Positions 1-8,005 of a DNA stretch of 64,000 nt are shown piece by piece. Position 1 is the stretch's first letter. Each line of letters starts with the position of its first letter. The translations under genes were made by a program, and so were the position numbers. This stretch comes from Sulfurimonas indica (GTDB lineage: Bacteria > Campylobacterota > Campylobacteria > Campylobacterales > Sulfurimonadaceae), in contig NZ_SDID01000005.1 in assembly GCF_009192995.1 (NCBI RefSeq), forward strand, positions 62,001 through 126,000. Reading direction: 5' to 3'. Under the pieces are notes generated by a model. That model did no database searches. It had not been told where the DNA came from and worked only from the letters and a program-made list of their open reading frames with translations.

Positions 1-168
1 AAAGCGGCCGAATCAGGACATATCGCTGCACAACATAATGTTGGAAGAGTTTATATGCAAGCATTAAATTTTAAAAAGGCAAAACAGTGGCTGAGTGAAA
101 ATGTAAAAGATGGAGATATTCAGGCAGCTGATCTCTTAAAAGAGATAGAGGCTGCTAAAAAAGAGTAG
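1..168 (+). CDS. Sel1-like repeat protein, C-terminal end (partial)
   Basis: The window opens inside a gene read in frame 1 that ends at TAG 166-168. The 55 visible residues contain an A-A-Q-H-N-V-G-R element followed by a helical pair ending in A-A-D-L-L. This is the spacing of Sel1/TPR-like solenoid repeats, which bind partner proteins. The N-terminus lies upstream of the window, so any signal peptide or main domain is unseen. It converges with the nir cluster, one base from the nirE stop. Repeat-family membership is an inference from one short repeat. Confidence 0.6.
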   Translation, partial: KAAESGHIAAQHNVGRVYMQALNFKKAKQWLSENVKDGDIQAADLLKEIEAAKKE

Positions 169-169
169 T

Positions 170-907
170 TTAGTTTTTCTCAAACCATTTCAGTTGCTCA
201 CGCAACTCAACAACATGTCCGACAATAATAAGTGCAGGAGTAGGGACACCTTTTGCTTTTTGGACAATATTCTCCAATGTCCCAATCACAACACTCTGGT
301 CTTTTGTAGTACCACGTGAGATAACGGCACACGGATAATCTTTCGGTTTTCCTACTTCTTGGAGTTTTGAAGAGATTTTTTCTAGATTATGAAGTCCCAT
401 TAAAAAGACAATCGTATCATCTGTTTTAAAGTTTTCCCATGGGATCTGTGACTCTTTTTTATTTGGGGATTCATGTCCTGTTACTACGCGAAAACTAACA
501 GCTACTCCACGATGAGTTACAGGAATGCCTGCATAGGCAGGCACACTTACAGCTGAGGTGATACCTGGAATAATCTCGAACTTTATATCTCGCTCATGAA
601 GATATGCTCCTTCTTCACCACCACGACCAAAGACAAAAGGGTCACCACCTTTGAGACGTACTACAACATTGTGCTTGAGAGCATTTTGATAGATAACTTC
701 ATTTATCTCATCTTGTGGTAATGTGTGTTTCCCATCCTCTTTTCCGACATAAACAAACTCACATCCATCTTTTGCCATATCTAAAATCTCAGGATTGGCA
801 AGACGGTCATAAATGATAACATCGGCTTGGGTAATAACTCTGTGTGCTTTGATCGTTAAAAGCTCAACATCTCCTGGACCAGCGCCTGTTAAATATACTT
901 TGCCCAT
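170..907 (-). CDS. nirE: Uroporphyrinogen-III C-methyltransferase (SUMT, NirE-type)
   Basis: This SAM-dependent enzyme methylates uroporphyrinogen III at C2 and C7 to give precorrin-2, the entry to siroheme and haem d1. The 245 residues cover a full single-domain SUMT. The N-terminal G-A-G-P-G-D loop is near residue 8, a V-R-L-K-G-G-D-P-F-V-F-G-R-G-G-E-E block near 82-99, and P-G-I-T-S-A near 115. There is no CysG-type dehydrogenase or chelatase domain. It is the last gene of the nir cluster and overlaps the nirF stop by one base, so a haem d1 role is the natural reading. It could also supply siroheme or cobalamin. Confidence 0.92.
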   Translation of the reverse strand: MGKVYLTGAGPGDVELLTIKAHRVITQADVIIYDRLANPEILDMAKDGCEFVYVGKEDGKHTLPQDEINEVIYQNALKHNVVVRLKGGDPFVFGRGGEEGAYLHERDIKFEIIPGITSAVSVPAYAGIPVTHRGVAVSFRVVTGHESPNKKESQIPWENFKTDDTIVFLMGLHNLEKISSKLQEVGKPKDYPCAVISRGTTKDQSVVIGTLENIVQKAKGVPTPALIIVGHVVELREQLKWFEKN

Positions 908-2004
908 TATCTCTTCTCCTCATAGATGAAAATCCCTGATGGTTTTTTAATTGTAAATATCTCTTTTTGTAACCACCAGCCTTTTGTATTGATTATCGCT
1001 AATTTATTTGTATCGTTTACAGAAACATAGAGTTTCGGTGCTTCATTCGACCATCTGACATGAAGTATCTTACCATCAAATGCAAATCTTTTGATGACTT
1101 TTAGCGTTTTTGTGTCAATAATTTGAATGACCGGAAATTTGTTCCCGGAAAAGGTAACAGCTAAATATTTTTTATCAGGAGATAGCGCAGTAAATACTGG
1201 TAAACCTTCTGTTTTTATCGCTTTTAAAAATTTAAAATCAGGTGTATAAACAAAGACTTTGTTATCTCCAACTGCAGGAATGAAAACTTTTGAATCGCTG
1301 ATGGACCAAAAACCAAAATGAGGGACTTTCAGTACCGGTTTTCTATCATCGAGTTTAAGTTGAATCTTTTCAAATTGCATGCTGTCTAAATCAACAACAC
1401 CAAACCAAGGACTTTGGAAAAAACCATTGATATATTTATCCCCTTTTATCATTGCATCAAAAGGCATAACACCGACATCTTTGAACTCTTTATAGAGTTT
1501 GAACTTTGGTTGTCCCTTTTTTTCATTTTCATCTTTATAGATAGCAATGGCATCATTGTCCATCTCTGAAAAAATCAGATAGTTTTTATAGATTTTTATA
1601 CCCACGTTACGAGAGCCGGTTTTGATCTTTTGTAGTGGCTTTAAATCACGTGAGAGAATATCTACACTCTTGTCATCATAGTTTGCAACCGCTACATAGT
1701 TTTTTGCTATGACAAAACCGATAGCACTTTTACTTGTTTTGTACTCATCAAGTTTTTTCTCACTGCGAGGATCAAATCGCACAACATAACCATCACGAGA
1801 GATAAGATAGCCATCATTCCCATAAAATTTGATAACTCCATGGTTCATATTGTGCATACCTGTCATATGTGATTTTGGCAGGTCATTGATAACAACAGCA
1901 ACAGAATTGCTTTCTCGCTCTACAACAAAGATTTTCTCTTTTGCATTCAGATAGTTATTAGCTAAGAGCAATAATAGGATTGTGGTAAAAAGTTTTTGTA
2001 TCAT
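907..2004 (-). CDS. nirF: Haem d1 biosynthesis protein NirF
   Basis: The protein has 365 aa with a signal peptide (MIQKLFTTILLLLLANN) followed by an eight-bladed-propeller-type sequence related to the d1 domain of NirS. The segment V-V-E-R-E-S-N-S-V-A-V-V and the His-rich G-M-H-N-M-N-H-G near residues 49-56 match where NirF carries its conserved haem-binding or catalytic His. In characterised denitrifiers NirF is periplasmic and oxidises a precursor to dihydro-haem d1. It sits between nirJ and nirE with one-base spacing on either side, which supports a single transcript. Confidence 0.88.
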   Translation of the reverse strand: MIQKLFTTILLLLLANNYLNAKEKIFVVERESNSVAVVINDLPKSHMTGMHNMNHGVIKFYGNDGYLISRDGYVVRFDPRSEKKLDEYKTSKSAIGFVIAKNYVAVANYDDKSVDILSRDLKPLQKIKTGSRNVGIKIYKNYLIFSEMDNDAIAIYKDENEKKGQPKFKLYKEFKDVGVMPFDAMIKGDKYINGFFQSPWFGVVDLDSMQFEKIQLKLDDRKPVLKVPHFGFWSISDSKVFIPAVGDNKVFVYTPDFKFLKAIKTEGLPVFTALSPDKKYLAVTFSGNKFPVIQIIDTKTLKVIKRFAFDGKILHVRWSNEAPKLYVSVNDTNKLAIINTKGWWLQKEIFTIKKPSGIFIYEEKR

Positions 2005-2005
2005 T

Positions 2006-3127
2006 TTAAATAGTCTCTCTTTCTTCTTTTGTTAAATAGCATGACGGGTCTTCAGCCCATAGGTCTCCACTGATTGCATATGCACGCGCACGACTGCCTC
2101 CGTTACAGATATCGATCTGTTTACAAGTTGCACAGATTCCACTTATCTGTTTTCTAGGGTGGACTCTTAACTGGTCTAAAAGTTCTCCTCCCTGCCAGAT
2201 ATCACCAAAGTCTTGGTTGATGATATTACCGACAATAAGCGGGAAGAACGGGTCGGGACGAACATCACCTTCAGAGTTTATGTTAAGAAGTTTACGTCCT
2301 GCAGAGTTTCCACTCCATTTAACAAGTCTGTCTCTCATTTTCTCTTTCAGTTCTGGATATTTTTTGCCAAATTTCTCTAAAAGTAAAATGGCATCCATCT
2401 CCATATTCCCGGTAACTATTTCAATATCGCGACCTGTCTCATAATACTCAAAGGCTTTATCTAAAATGAACTCTACAGCCCTGCGGCGTTGTTCTTTTGT
2501 CAAATCCATTTTCAAGTTATCAAGACCTCGTCCTGAATAAACAAGATGCGAGACATAGATTTTAGGAATATTGTGTTTTTCTGCCAAATCAAAAATATAC
2601 TCTAAGGAGTCAATAGTATCTTTTGTCATAGTAAAGCGGATACCTACTTTTGAACCTGTATCATTCGCAAGCAGAACTGCTTTGAGTGTCTCTTTAAAGG
2701 CTCCTTTGAGTCCCCGAAAATAGTCATGTGTTGCTTCATCACCATCGATACTGACACCGACATAGTTAAATGTTTCGGTGATCTTTTTGATATTGCTTTT
2801 TGTAAAGTAAAGACCGTTACTTGAGAGATAGGTGATGATACCGTTTTGTCTACAAAACTCGGCAATTTCAAACAGGTCTTTTCTTGTAAGCGGCTCACCA
2901 CCGGAGAAGATAATGAACTTGACACCGTTTTCTTTCATCTCTAGAATGGTTTTTTTAATCTGCTGAGTTGTCAGTGTATCAACTTCATCCAAGGTTGATT
3001 TTGAGTAACAGTGCAAGCATGAAAGGTTACAACGGTTTGTAAAGTTCCAAATAGCGATACTTCCGTCTAGTATTCTCTCTTTTTTATCTTCTACAACAGA
3101 AGCTATGAGGTTGGAGAGTCGAAACAT
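2006..3127 (-). CDS. nirJ: Radical SAM haem d1 biosynthesis protein NirJ
   Basis: NirJ replaces two propionate side chains of didecarboxysiroheme with oxo groups during haem d1 synthesis in the cytoplasm. The 373 aa carry the radical SAM cluster C33-x3-C37-x2-C40 (C-N-L-S-C-L-H-C), a G-G-E-P motif near residues 76-79, and a C-terminal SPASM-like set of cysteines (C-A-T-C, I-C-N-G-G, final C near 363) for a second Fe-S cluster. It starts on the last base of the cytochrome c stop codon, so the two are translationally coupled. Length and motifs fit NirJ rather than PqqE. Confidence 0.92.
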   Translation of the reverse strand: MFRLSNLIASVVEDKKERILDGSIAIWNFTNRCNLSCLHCYSKSTLDEVDTLTTQQIKKTILEMKENGVKFIIFSGGEPLTRKDLFEIAEFCRQNGIITYLSSNGLYFTKSNIKKITETFNYVGVSIDGDEATHDYFRGLKGAFKETLKAVLLANDTGSKVGIRFTMTKDTIDSLEYIFDLAEKHNIPKIYVSHLVYSGRGLDNLKMDLTKEQRRRAVEFILDKAFEYYETGRDIEIVTGNMEMDAILLLEKFGKKYPELKEKMRDRLVKWSGNSAGRKLLNINSEGDVRPDPFFPLIVGNIINQDFGDIWQGGELLDQLRVHPRKQISGICATCKQIDICNGGSRARAYAISGDLWAEDPSCYLTKEERETI

Positions 3128-3435
3128 TATTTTTTTCCTTTAAAAGAGAGTATGTAGTCACTGATGAGATCTAACTCTTTTGCACTGAGATGCAGTTGTG
3201 TCATAACAGTTCTTTTATATCCAAATGCTTTATACATAGACTTTGGAGAAGCGATGTAAGCTTCTATCTCTGCTTTTGTTCTTTTGGTTGCTATCTCACT
3301 AAAAGGAGGTCCAAAAGCCATGGCTGTTTGATGATGGCATCCCCAACAGTAAGTTTGGAAAACTTTTTTTCCTGTTAGCGAATCAGCAAAGAGTAAATTT
3401 GAAAAAAGCAGTAGTGAAATTAAAATAGTTTTCAT
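3127..3435 (-). CDS. Small periplasmic cytochrome c (NirC/NirM-like)
   Basis: This 102-aa monohaem cytochrome has an N-terminal signal peptide (MKTILISLLLFSNLLFA) and a C-W-G-C-H haem site at residues 30-34. A Met in K-R-T-V-M near residue 78 is the likely sixth ligand. Proteins of this size next to nirS either donate electrons to cd1 nitrite reductase (NirM) or serve in haem d1 delivery (NirC). The sequence does not decide between the two. It heads the second half of the nir cluster, 196 bases downstream of nirS, and may have its own promoter. Start supported by an AAGAAAG-type weak Shine-Dalgarno. Confidence 0.85.
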   Translation of the reverse strand: MKTILISLLLFSNLLFADSLTGKKVFQTYCWGCHHQTAMAFGPPFSEIATKRTKAEIEAYIASPKSMYKAFGYKRTVMTQLHLSAKELDLISDYILSFKGKK

Positions 3436-3516
3436 CGTTTTTCTTTCTTTGATATAAGTAATATTCTAGCAAAACTAAGCTTGAAATATGCCTTAAATAG
3501 GCTCTAAAATAGGAAT

Positions 3517-3533
3517 TTTGTAAATTATACAAA
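3517..3533. promoter_or_regulatory. Inverted repeat over a candidate -10 box upstream of the cytochrome c-nirJFE genes
   Basis: TTTGTA-N5-TACAAA is a perfect 6-5-6 inverted repeat. Read on the minus strand, TATAAT lies at 3529-3524 inside it, about 90 bases before the cytochrome c start codon. This could be a secondary promoter with an overlapping operator, letting nirJFE be expressed separately from norCB-nirS. It is sequence inference only; the surrounding DNA is AT-rich, so chance is possible. Confidence 0.35.
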
Positions 3534-3602
3534 TTTGAATATTTTATAAAAAAAAATTATAAAATGAAATGTTTTTGATAGACAGAATAAAGGAGTGAAG
3601 AA

Positions 3603-3623
3603 TTCTCCCCAAAAAGGGGAGAA
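3603..3623 (-). terminator. Stem-loop just downstream of nirS
   Basis: TTCTCCCC-AAAAA-GGGGAGAA forms a perfect 8-bp stem with four G-C pairs and a 5-nt loop, nine bases past the nirS stop. On the minus strand it is not followed by a clear U-run. It may therefore be a partial terminator or a 3'-end stabiliser that keeps nirS mRNA more abundant than the downstream cofactor genes, rather than a strong intrinsic terminator. Confidence 0.55.
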
Positions 3624-3631
3624 GAGGGTGC

Positions 3632-5269
3632 TTATGCACCTGGAATAGTTTGTCTATGCTCGATAGAGTAAGTAAATGTTGGAGTTGTTAAACCTTTAAT
3701 ATATTTAACAAATTTTCCAGTTTTTGCTTCATAGATACCGATACGACCAGCATTCCATTCAGAAATCATAGTCCAGTGACCATGGTTTGCAGGTTCAGCA
3801 TGTAAGATTCTAGGAATTACAACTTTACCTTTTTTATCTTTAACAGTTGGTACTTTCCAGCTGTAAAGTACTTTATGAGTAACCGGATCGGTTACAGTAC
3901 CACGTTTTGTACCTACTGTAATGATTCTATCAACTTCTAAAGTTTGTTTGTTGATTAAGTGTACTTTATTCCAATTAGCAGGTCCACCAAGAACATTATC
4001 TGCCCAGATAAATGGAGTATGCTCACTTGTACCGACAAAAAGACCACCACCAGCAGTTCTTACGTTCTTAACAACATTCCAGTTTTTATCCCAGATAACT
4101 ACATTACCAACATTCATACTGTCTGTAGCAAAAAGTTGACCGTATTTGTCGTTATACCAAGATGAACCTTGACCTGGGTGTGGCTTAGAACCAGGACCAG
4201 TGTATACTTTAGCAACTAAAGATTTCGTTTTAAAGTCAACAACACCCATTACATCAGAACCTTGTGATGCAATAAAGAGATAGCGACCAAACTCATCACC
4301 TTCATTTAAAAGACCATCATGGAGGATTTTACCAATGTTTGGAATATCACCTACGATTGGGAAACCTTCTTTTGAATAGTCAACAATGTAAACATGCCCT
4401 GCATCTTTAAGTGCAAATGCAATGTATGGACCATATGGAGTGTCAAAAATACCAGCAACACGAGATGAACCAATGTTACCTTCCGTATCGATTACACTTG
4501 ATGTTGGATATACTTTAAGTGGTTCTAATGTCATAGCATCCATAAGTACAGCACCACCTGGAACGTAGTTACCAGCCATTAGGTATTTACCATCTGGTGA
4601 AACTGCAAGACCACGTGATTCAGAACCAACTTGACATTCAGCAATTTTTTGTTGACCCGGAGTGTTAAGATCGAACATTGTTACTAAACCTGAACGAGAG
4701 ATTGAATATGCATAACGAGGTTGACGCTTGTTCGTTACTGTTACGTGAACAGCAAACCCTGCAGGGTGTTTCGATAATACTTTACCACTTGTACCGTCTA
4801 TAAAAACAACACGAGCAGCATCACGCTCTGTTACGAAACAAATATCTGTATTTTTCTTAACATCTGCTGCGTGAGGATATTTTTTGAGGAATTTCATTCT
4901 GTCGTTAAGTTTTTTCCATCCTTTTTTTACATTCTCTAAAGTAAGAACTTCAATTTTCTTACCTTTAAAATGTTGTAGATAGTCAACCATCTTATCTGCA
5001 TCAGCTTTTGAAAACTTCTCTTTAAATTGAGGCATAGCTGTACCCGGACGTCCGTTAAGGATAGTCTCTGCTAACATATAAGAGTTTTTCTTAGAGATAA
5101 CTTTTGGACGTAAGTCAGAACCAACACCACCTTCATGGTTTGGACCGTGACATCCCTGACACTCTTTTTCAAATACTTTTTCCACATTCATATGTGATGT
5201 ACCCGCAAAAAGACCTGAACTTACAACTGCTAAAGCCGCAACTGACATAACTAATTTATTTAATCTCAT
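3632..5269 (-). CDS. nirS: Cytochrome cd1 nitrite reductase NirS
   Basis: This periplasmic enzyme reduces nitrite to nitric oxide using haem c and haem d1. The start at 5269 gives 545 aa. It is preceded by a good AGGAG, and the longer open frame adds 14 residues ahead of a normal Sec signal peptide (M-R-L-N-K-L-V to L-F-A). The c domain has C-Q-G-C-H near residue 37. The d1 propeller shows A-V-H-V-T-V for the proximal His, and L-H-D-G-L plus K-P-H-P-G-Q-G for the two active-site His. The domain order and length are standard. It follows the 50-aa gene in the same transcript as norCB. Confidence 0.96.
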   Translation of the reverse strand: MRLNKLVMSVAALAVVSSGLFAGTSHMNVEKVFEKECQGCHGPNHEGGVGSDLRPKVISKKNSYMLAETILNGRPGTAMPQFKEKFSKADADKMVDYLQHFKGKKIEVLTLENVKKGWKKLNDRMKFLKKYPHAADVKKNTDICFVTERDAARVVFIDGTSGKVLSKHPAGFAVHVTVTNKRQPRYAYSISRSGLVTMFDLNTPGQQKIAECQVGSESRGLAVSPDGKYLMAGNYVPGGAVLMDAMTLEPLKVYPTSSVIDTEGNIGSSRVAGIFDTPYGPYIAFALKDAGHVYIVDYSKEGFPIVGDIPNIGKILHDGLLNEGDEFGRYLFIASQGSDVMGVVDFKTKSLVAKVYTGPGSKPHPGQGSSWYNDKYGQLFATDSMNVGNVVIWDKNWNVVKNVRTAGGGLFVGTSEHTPFIWADNVLGGPANWNKVHLINKQTLEVDRIITVGTKRGTVTDPVTHKVLYSWKVPTVKDKKGKVVIPRILHAEPANHGHWTMISEWNAGRIGIYEAKTGKFVKYIKGLTTPTFTYSIEHRQTIPGA

Positions 5270-5326
5270 TTTATTTCTCCTTCTAAAATTGAAGATTAAG
5301 CATGGCCCCAAAGGAGCCAGGGCAAC

Positions 5327-5479
5327 CTAATTTTCGTTTTCTAAACGTTTTTTCTCTTGGAAGTAGATCCAAATCATTGGAAGTACAATCACAGTGTGAA
5401 GAAAAATTGTTAGTGTTAAAGGACCTTGGTTGAGCCAACCGAAAAAGCTTGGCACAACGTCTGTAAATGGTTCAAACAT
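5327..5479 (-). CDS. 50-aa single-pass membrane protein between norB and nirS
   Basis: This is a small gene with ATG at 5479 and TAG at 5327-5329. Its AAGGAG (5490-5485) overlaps the norB stop codon at 5-nt spacing, so translation is coupled to norB. The product starts M-F-E-P-F-T-D-V-V-P and has one membrane span around residues 20-40 (L-T-L-T-I-F-L-H-T-V-I-V-L-P-M-I-W-I). It ends in a charged tail E-K-K-R-L-E-N-E-N, so the C-terminus is probably cytoplasmic. A His and a Pro lie within the span. I do not recognise the family. By position and size it could be a small subunit or assembly factor of the NO reductase, in the way CcoQ serves cbb3 oxidase. That function is inferred, not shown. Confidence 0.75.
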   Translation of the reverse strand: MFEPFTDVVPSFFGWLNQGPLTLTIFLHTVIVLPMIWIYFQEKKRLENEN

Positions 5480-5488
5480 TTTATCTCC

Positions 5489-6928
5489 TTATCTTTCGTG
5501 AACTGGGTTTTTCCCAGTTGTAAGTAAATCTTTTGCTAAGAATAAGAAACCTAAGAATGTAACAGTACCCATAATAAGTCTCCAATCCATTGCCTGTGCA
5601 AACCATAAACCACTTTGACCATCAAAGTATGCAGCCCACGTAGCACCCATTTGTGCACGAGATACCAATACTTGAACATAACCAGCGATTGTAAGTGCTA
5701 CAGTCATACCTACAACACCACCAGTAATTAAACTAACACCCCATAGAGAAGCTTTTGTATGTTTCATTACTTTGATGCCGTTTGTACCTTGAACTGCAAT
5801 GTACATCATACCAACAAGAATAGTCGCATATGCACCAAAGAATGCCAAGTGACCGTGTGCTGATGTAAACTGTGTACCGTGAGTATATAGGTTTACTTGA
5901 GGTAATGTATGGAAGAATCCCCAGATACCTGCACCTAAGAAGTTACCAAATGCATTAAGTACGAACCATGTAAATGCCGGTTTGTTTGTAATAACAGATT
6001 TAACATGAGCTTCATCTGTATGCTCATCTGCCATCTCTGCACCTTGCGTTTTACCCCAATCATAAAGAACGTGGATAAACATTGCAACAAGTGGTAATGG
6101 TTCTAGTGCTGAGAATAATGCACCGATTTCCCACCAGTACTCAGGTGTACCAATCCAGAAATAGTGGTGACCTAGACCTAAAATACCTGAACCAAAGAGC
6201 ATTGCAACTTCAATCCATAACCACATCTCAACAACTTTACGGTGTGCACCGATCATAGTGATAAGACCATAAGCAGCAATTGCACCAACAAATACTTCCC
6301 AAGTAGCTTCAACCCATAAGTGGATTACCCACCACCACCAGTATTGATCAATTGTAATGTTGTCAGTAAAGAACATACCAGCTAAATAAAGACCAGCAAA
6401 TGCAATCATGTCAGCCATTAAAACTGTTACGATTCCAGATTGTCTTCCTTTAATACCAGTAAGGAATAAGTTTGCAACAAATCCAAGAGCAACAACTACG
6501 ATTCCCCAGTCAGCCCAACGTGGAGCTTCAATATATTCACGACCTTCAGTAATAAACCAAATAGTAGTTGCATCTGCAGGACCGACTTGAATAAAAAGAT
6601 ATACAAGAACAACAACAACGATTGCAGCTGCAAAAATCCAGAAAAGGAGTTTACCGATCTTGATACCTACTGTCTCAATACCAGTCTCATCCGGTAACAA
6701 CCAGTAAACTGAACCAAACATTGCAAAGACCATCCATACAACGAGTGCATTAATGTGTAAGATTCTTGCAATAGAGAAGTCTAGAATTCCATAAAGAAAA
6801 CCAGGCATTACATATTGAATCGCTGCTACTAAACCAAAAAGTAATTGAGCACCAAAAAGAATAGCAGCAAAAGTAAAATACCATGTTGCTAACTGTTTTG
6901 ACTCTGATGTTAAATGATTATTTGCCAT
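5489..6928 (-). CDS. norB: Cytochrome c-type nitric oxide reductase, catalytic subunit NorB
   Basis: NorB reduces 2 NO to N2O in the inner membrane. Start 6928 (479 aa) is set by AAGGAGCAATCA before ATG; it overlaps norC by 11 bases. About twelve spans are present. Metal ligands are visible: His58 and His360 for haem b, His358 for haem b3, and His203, Glu207, His254 and His255 for the non-haem FeB site. The second-shell Glu276 is also present. Lack of the long N-terminal periplasmic extension of qNor, plus the adjacent norC, makes this a cNor. Confidence 0.96.
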   Translation of the reverse strand: MANNHLTSESKQLATWYFTFAAILFGAQLLFGLVAAIQYVMPGFLYGILDFSIARILHINALVVWMVFAMFGSVYWLLPDETGIETVGIKIGKLLFWIFAAAIVVVVLVYLFIQVGPADATTIWFITEGREYIEAPRWADWGIVVVALGFVANLFLTGIKGRQSGIVTVLMADMIAFAGLYLAGMFFTDNITIDQYWWWWVIHLWVEATWEVFVGAIAAYGLITMIGAHRKVVEMWLWIEVAMLFGSGILGLGHHYFWIGTPEYWWEIGALFSALEPLPLVAMFIHVLYDWGKTQGAEMADEHTDEAHVKSVITNKPAFTWFVLNAFGNFLGAGIWGFFHTLPQVNLYTHGTQFTSAHGHLAFFGAYATILVGMMYIAVQGTNGIKVMKHTKASLWGVSLITGGVVGMTVALTIAGYVQVLVSRAQMGATWAAYFDGQSGLWFAQAMDWRLIMGTVTFLGFLFLAKDLLTTGKNPVHER

Positions 6929-7571
6929 TGATTGCTCCTTGCATACGTCCAAAGTTTCTTGGGAAACCATTTGTATCTATAGACGACATATGTTTTAAAA
7001 ATGCAACCAAACCTTTTGCTTCCTCAGCTGTGATTCCTAAATCAGGCATCATACGAGCATGAGTTGGGAATTGGTCTGGATGTTGTAAGAATTCAGCCAT
7101 TGCCTCTTCTTTTGTATTTTTTCCAGTTAATGCTTGCATAGCTCCATCTGGTCCCCATGCCGGATCTAACCATGCTTTTGTTAAATCTGGTGCATAATAA
7201 GCTCCATTTCCAAGAAGTGTATGACAATCCATACAGTTTTTAGCCTGTGAACCTAGTTTACCTAAGTGAAGCAGAGCTCTCGCTTCTTCTTCTGACCAGT
7301 CATCACGACCAAAAAACTTCTCTTTTCCCCCAATTACTGGAACTTCATGACCACGTTTTGCGTCCATTTCATATGTAATCTTATAGTTAATAACTGTAGG
7401 TCCTGGAACCCTTTTTGTTACACCGTTTTTAAGGTCTTCATCATTACCCATTGCAATTTGAGCTGACGTATCAAACGTTAGCCAAATAAGTAGTATTGAT
7501 GCAAAACCTGTAACCCACGTTGCTGAACGTTGCCAGAAACGATTGTCACTCCATACAGATTTATTAGCCAC
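6918..7571 (-). CDS. norC: Nitric oxide reductase cytochrome c subunit NorC
   Basis: This membrane-anchored cytochrome passes electrons to NorB. The 217 aa show one N-terminal span (about residues 16-36), then a periplasmic domain with C-M-D-C-H at 113-117 and an A-R-M-M-P-D-L-G motif supplying the axial Met near 173. It is about 70 residues longer than the classical Pseudomonas NorC. The extra part lies between the anchor and the haem motif (roughly residues 45-105). It is followed by norB with an 11-base overlap. Confidence 0.93.
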   Translation of the reverse strand: MANKSVWSDNRFWQRSATWVTGFASILLIWLTFDTSAQIAMGNDEDLKNGVTKRVPGPTVINYKITYEMDAKRGHEVPVIGGKEKFFGRDDWSEEEARALLHLGKLGSQAKNCMDCHTLLGNGAYYAPDLTKAWLDPAWGPDGAMQALTGKNTKEEAMAEFLQHPDQFPTHARMMPDLGITAEEAKGLVAFLKHMSSIDTNGFPRNFGRMQGAINGK

Positions 7572-7609
7572 TGTATCCTCCTATAAATTATTGCCAAAAT
7601 ATATAGTTA

Positions 7610-7936
7610 TCAATGTTCATTCTCTTCATGAACTTGATTTTGCATATAATAAACTGCGTATGGAAGTAATAACAATCCAATAGCAGCGACAACTAAAGCT
7701 TTTGCAGTAAAATCACCTACATGCATCAAACTTCCCATTAAATACAAACAATAGGCAGTTAGCATCCAAAAACTATAGGCTATAGTCATAGTCCATGGTT
7801 TAAGCAGTTTAACTTTTACTGCAGTATATATACCAACATAAATTCCTCCAAAAACTAACACAAGTGCAGATGAAATAAAGATAGGTAAGAAATCATCCAA
7901 TGCTATCTCCGGTCTAACAATTGATGGATCAATCAT
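7610..7936 (-). CDS. 108-aa multi-span membrane protein heading the nor-nir operon
   Basis: The protein is small and hydrophobic, with three clear spans at about residues 18-38, 48-70 and 80-98, and a charged C-terminal tail Q-N-Q-V-H-E-E-N-E-H. A His (M-H-V-G-D) sits between spans two and three. It is the first gene after the FNR-type box and 38 bases upstream of norC, with an AAGGAAA ribosome site before its ATG. I do not recognise a named family. Position suggests a role in NO reductase maturation or NO tolerance, comparable in placement to NorE/NorF but without visible homology. Function unknown. Confidence 0.75.
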   Translation of the reverse strand: MIDPSIVRPEIALDDFLPIFISSALVLVFGGIYVGIYTAVKVKLLKPWTMTIAYSFWMLTAYCLYLMGSLMHVGDFTAKALVVAAIGLLLLPYAVYYMQNQVHEENEH

Positions 7937-7977
7937 TTTGTTTCCTTAAACTTAGGTTAGATTTTAGAATCATATGT

Positions 7978-7983
7978 AGTGTA
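7978..7983 (-). promoter_or_regulatory. Candidate -10 box of the nor-nir operon
   Basis: TACACT on the minus strand lies exactly 22 bases downstream of the FNR-type palindrome. That is the spacing expected if the palindrome is centred at -41.5. It is about 42 bases upstream of the first start codon. A second hexamer, TATGAT at 7974-7969, is an alternative -10. Confidence 0.45.
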
Positions 7984-8005
7984 TAAAGTTTTAGATGAAA
8001 TAGGG

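Noticed and set aside
3447-3460. Second FNR-like site (TTGATATAAGTAA) near the cytochrome c gene
   Set aside because: Only the left half matches the consensus; the right half lacks the CAA, and it lies too close to the start codon to act as a class II activator site.
5270-5311. Longer NirS start with 14 extra residues
   Set aside because: The extension precedes a standard signal peptide and lacks a ribosome site, while ATG 5269 has AGGAG at good spacing.
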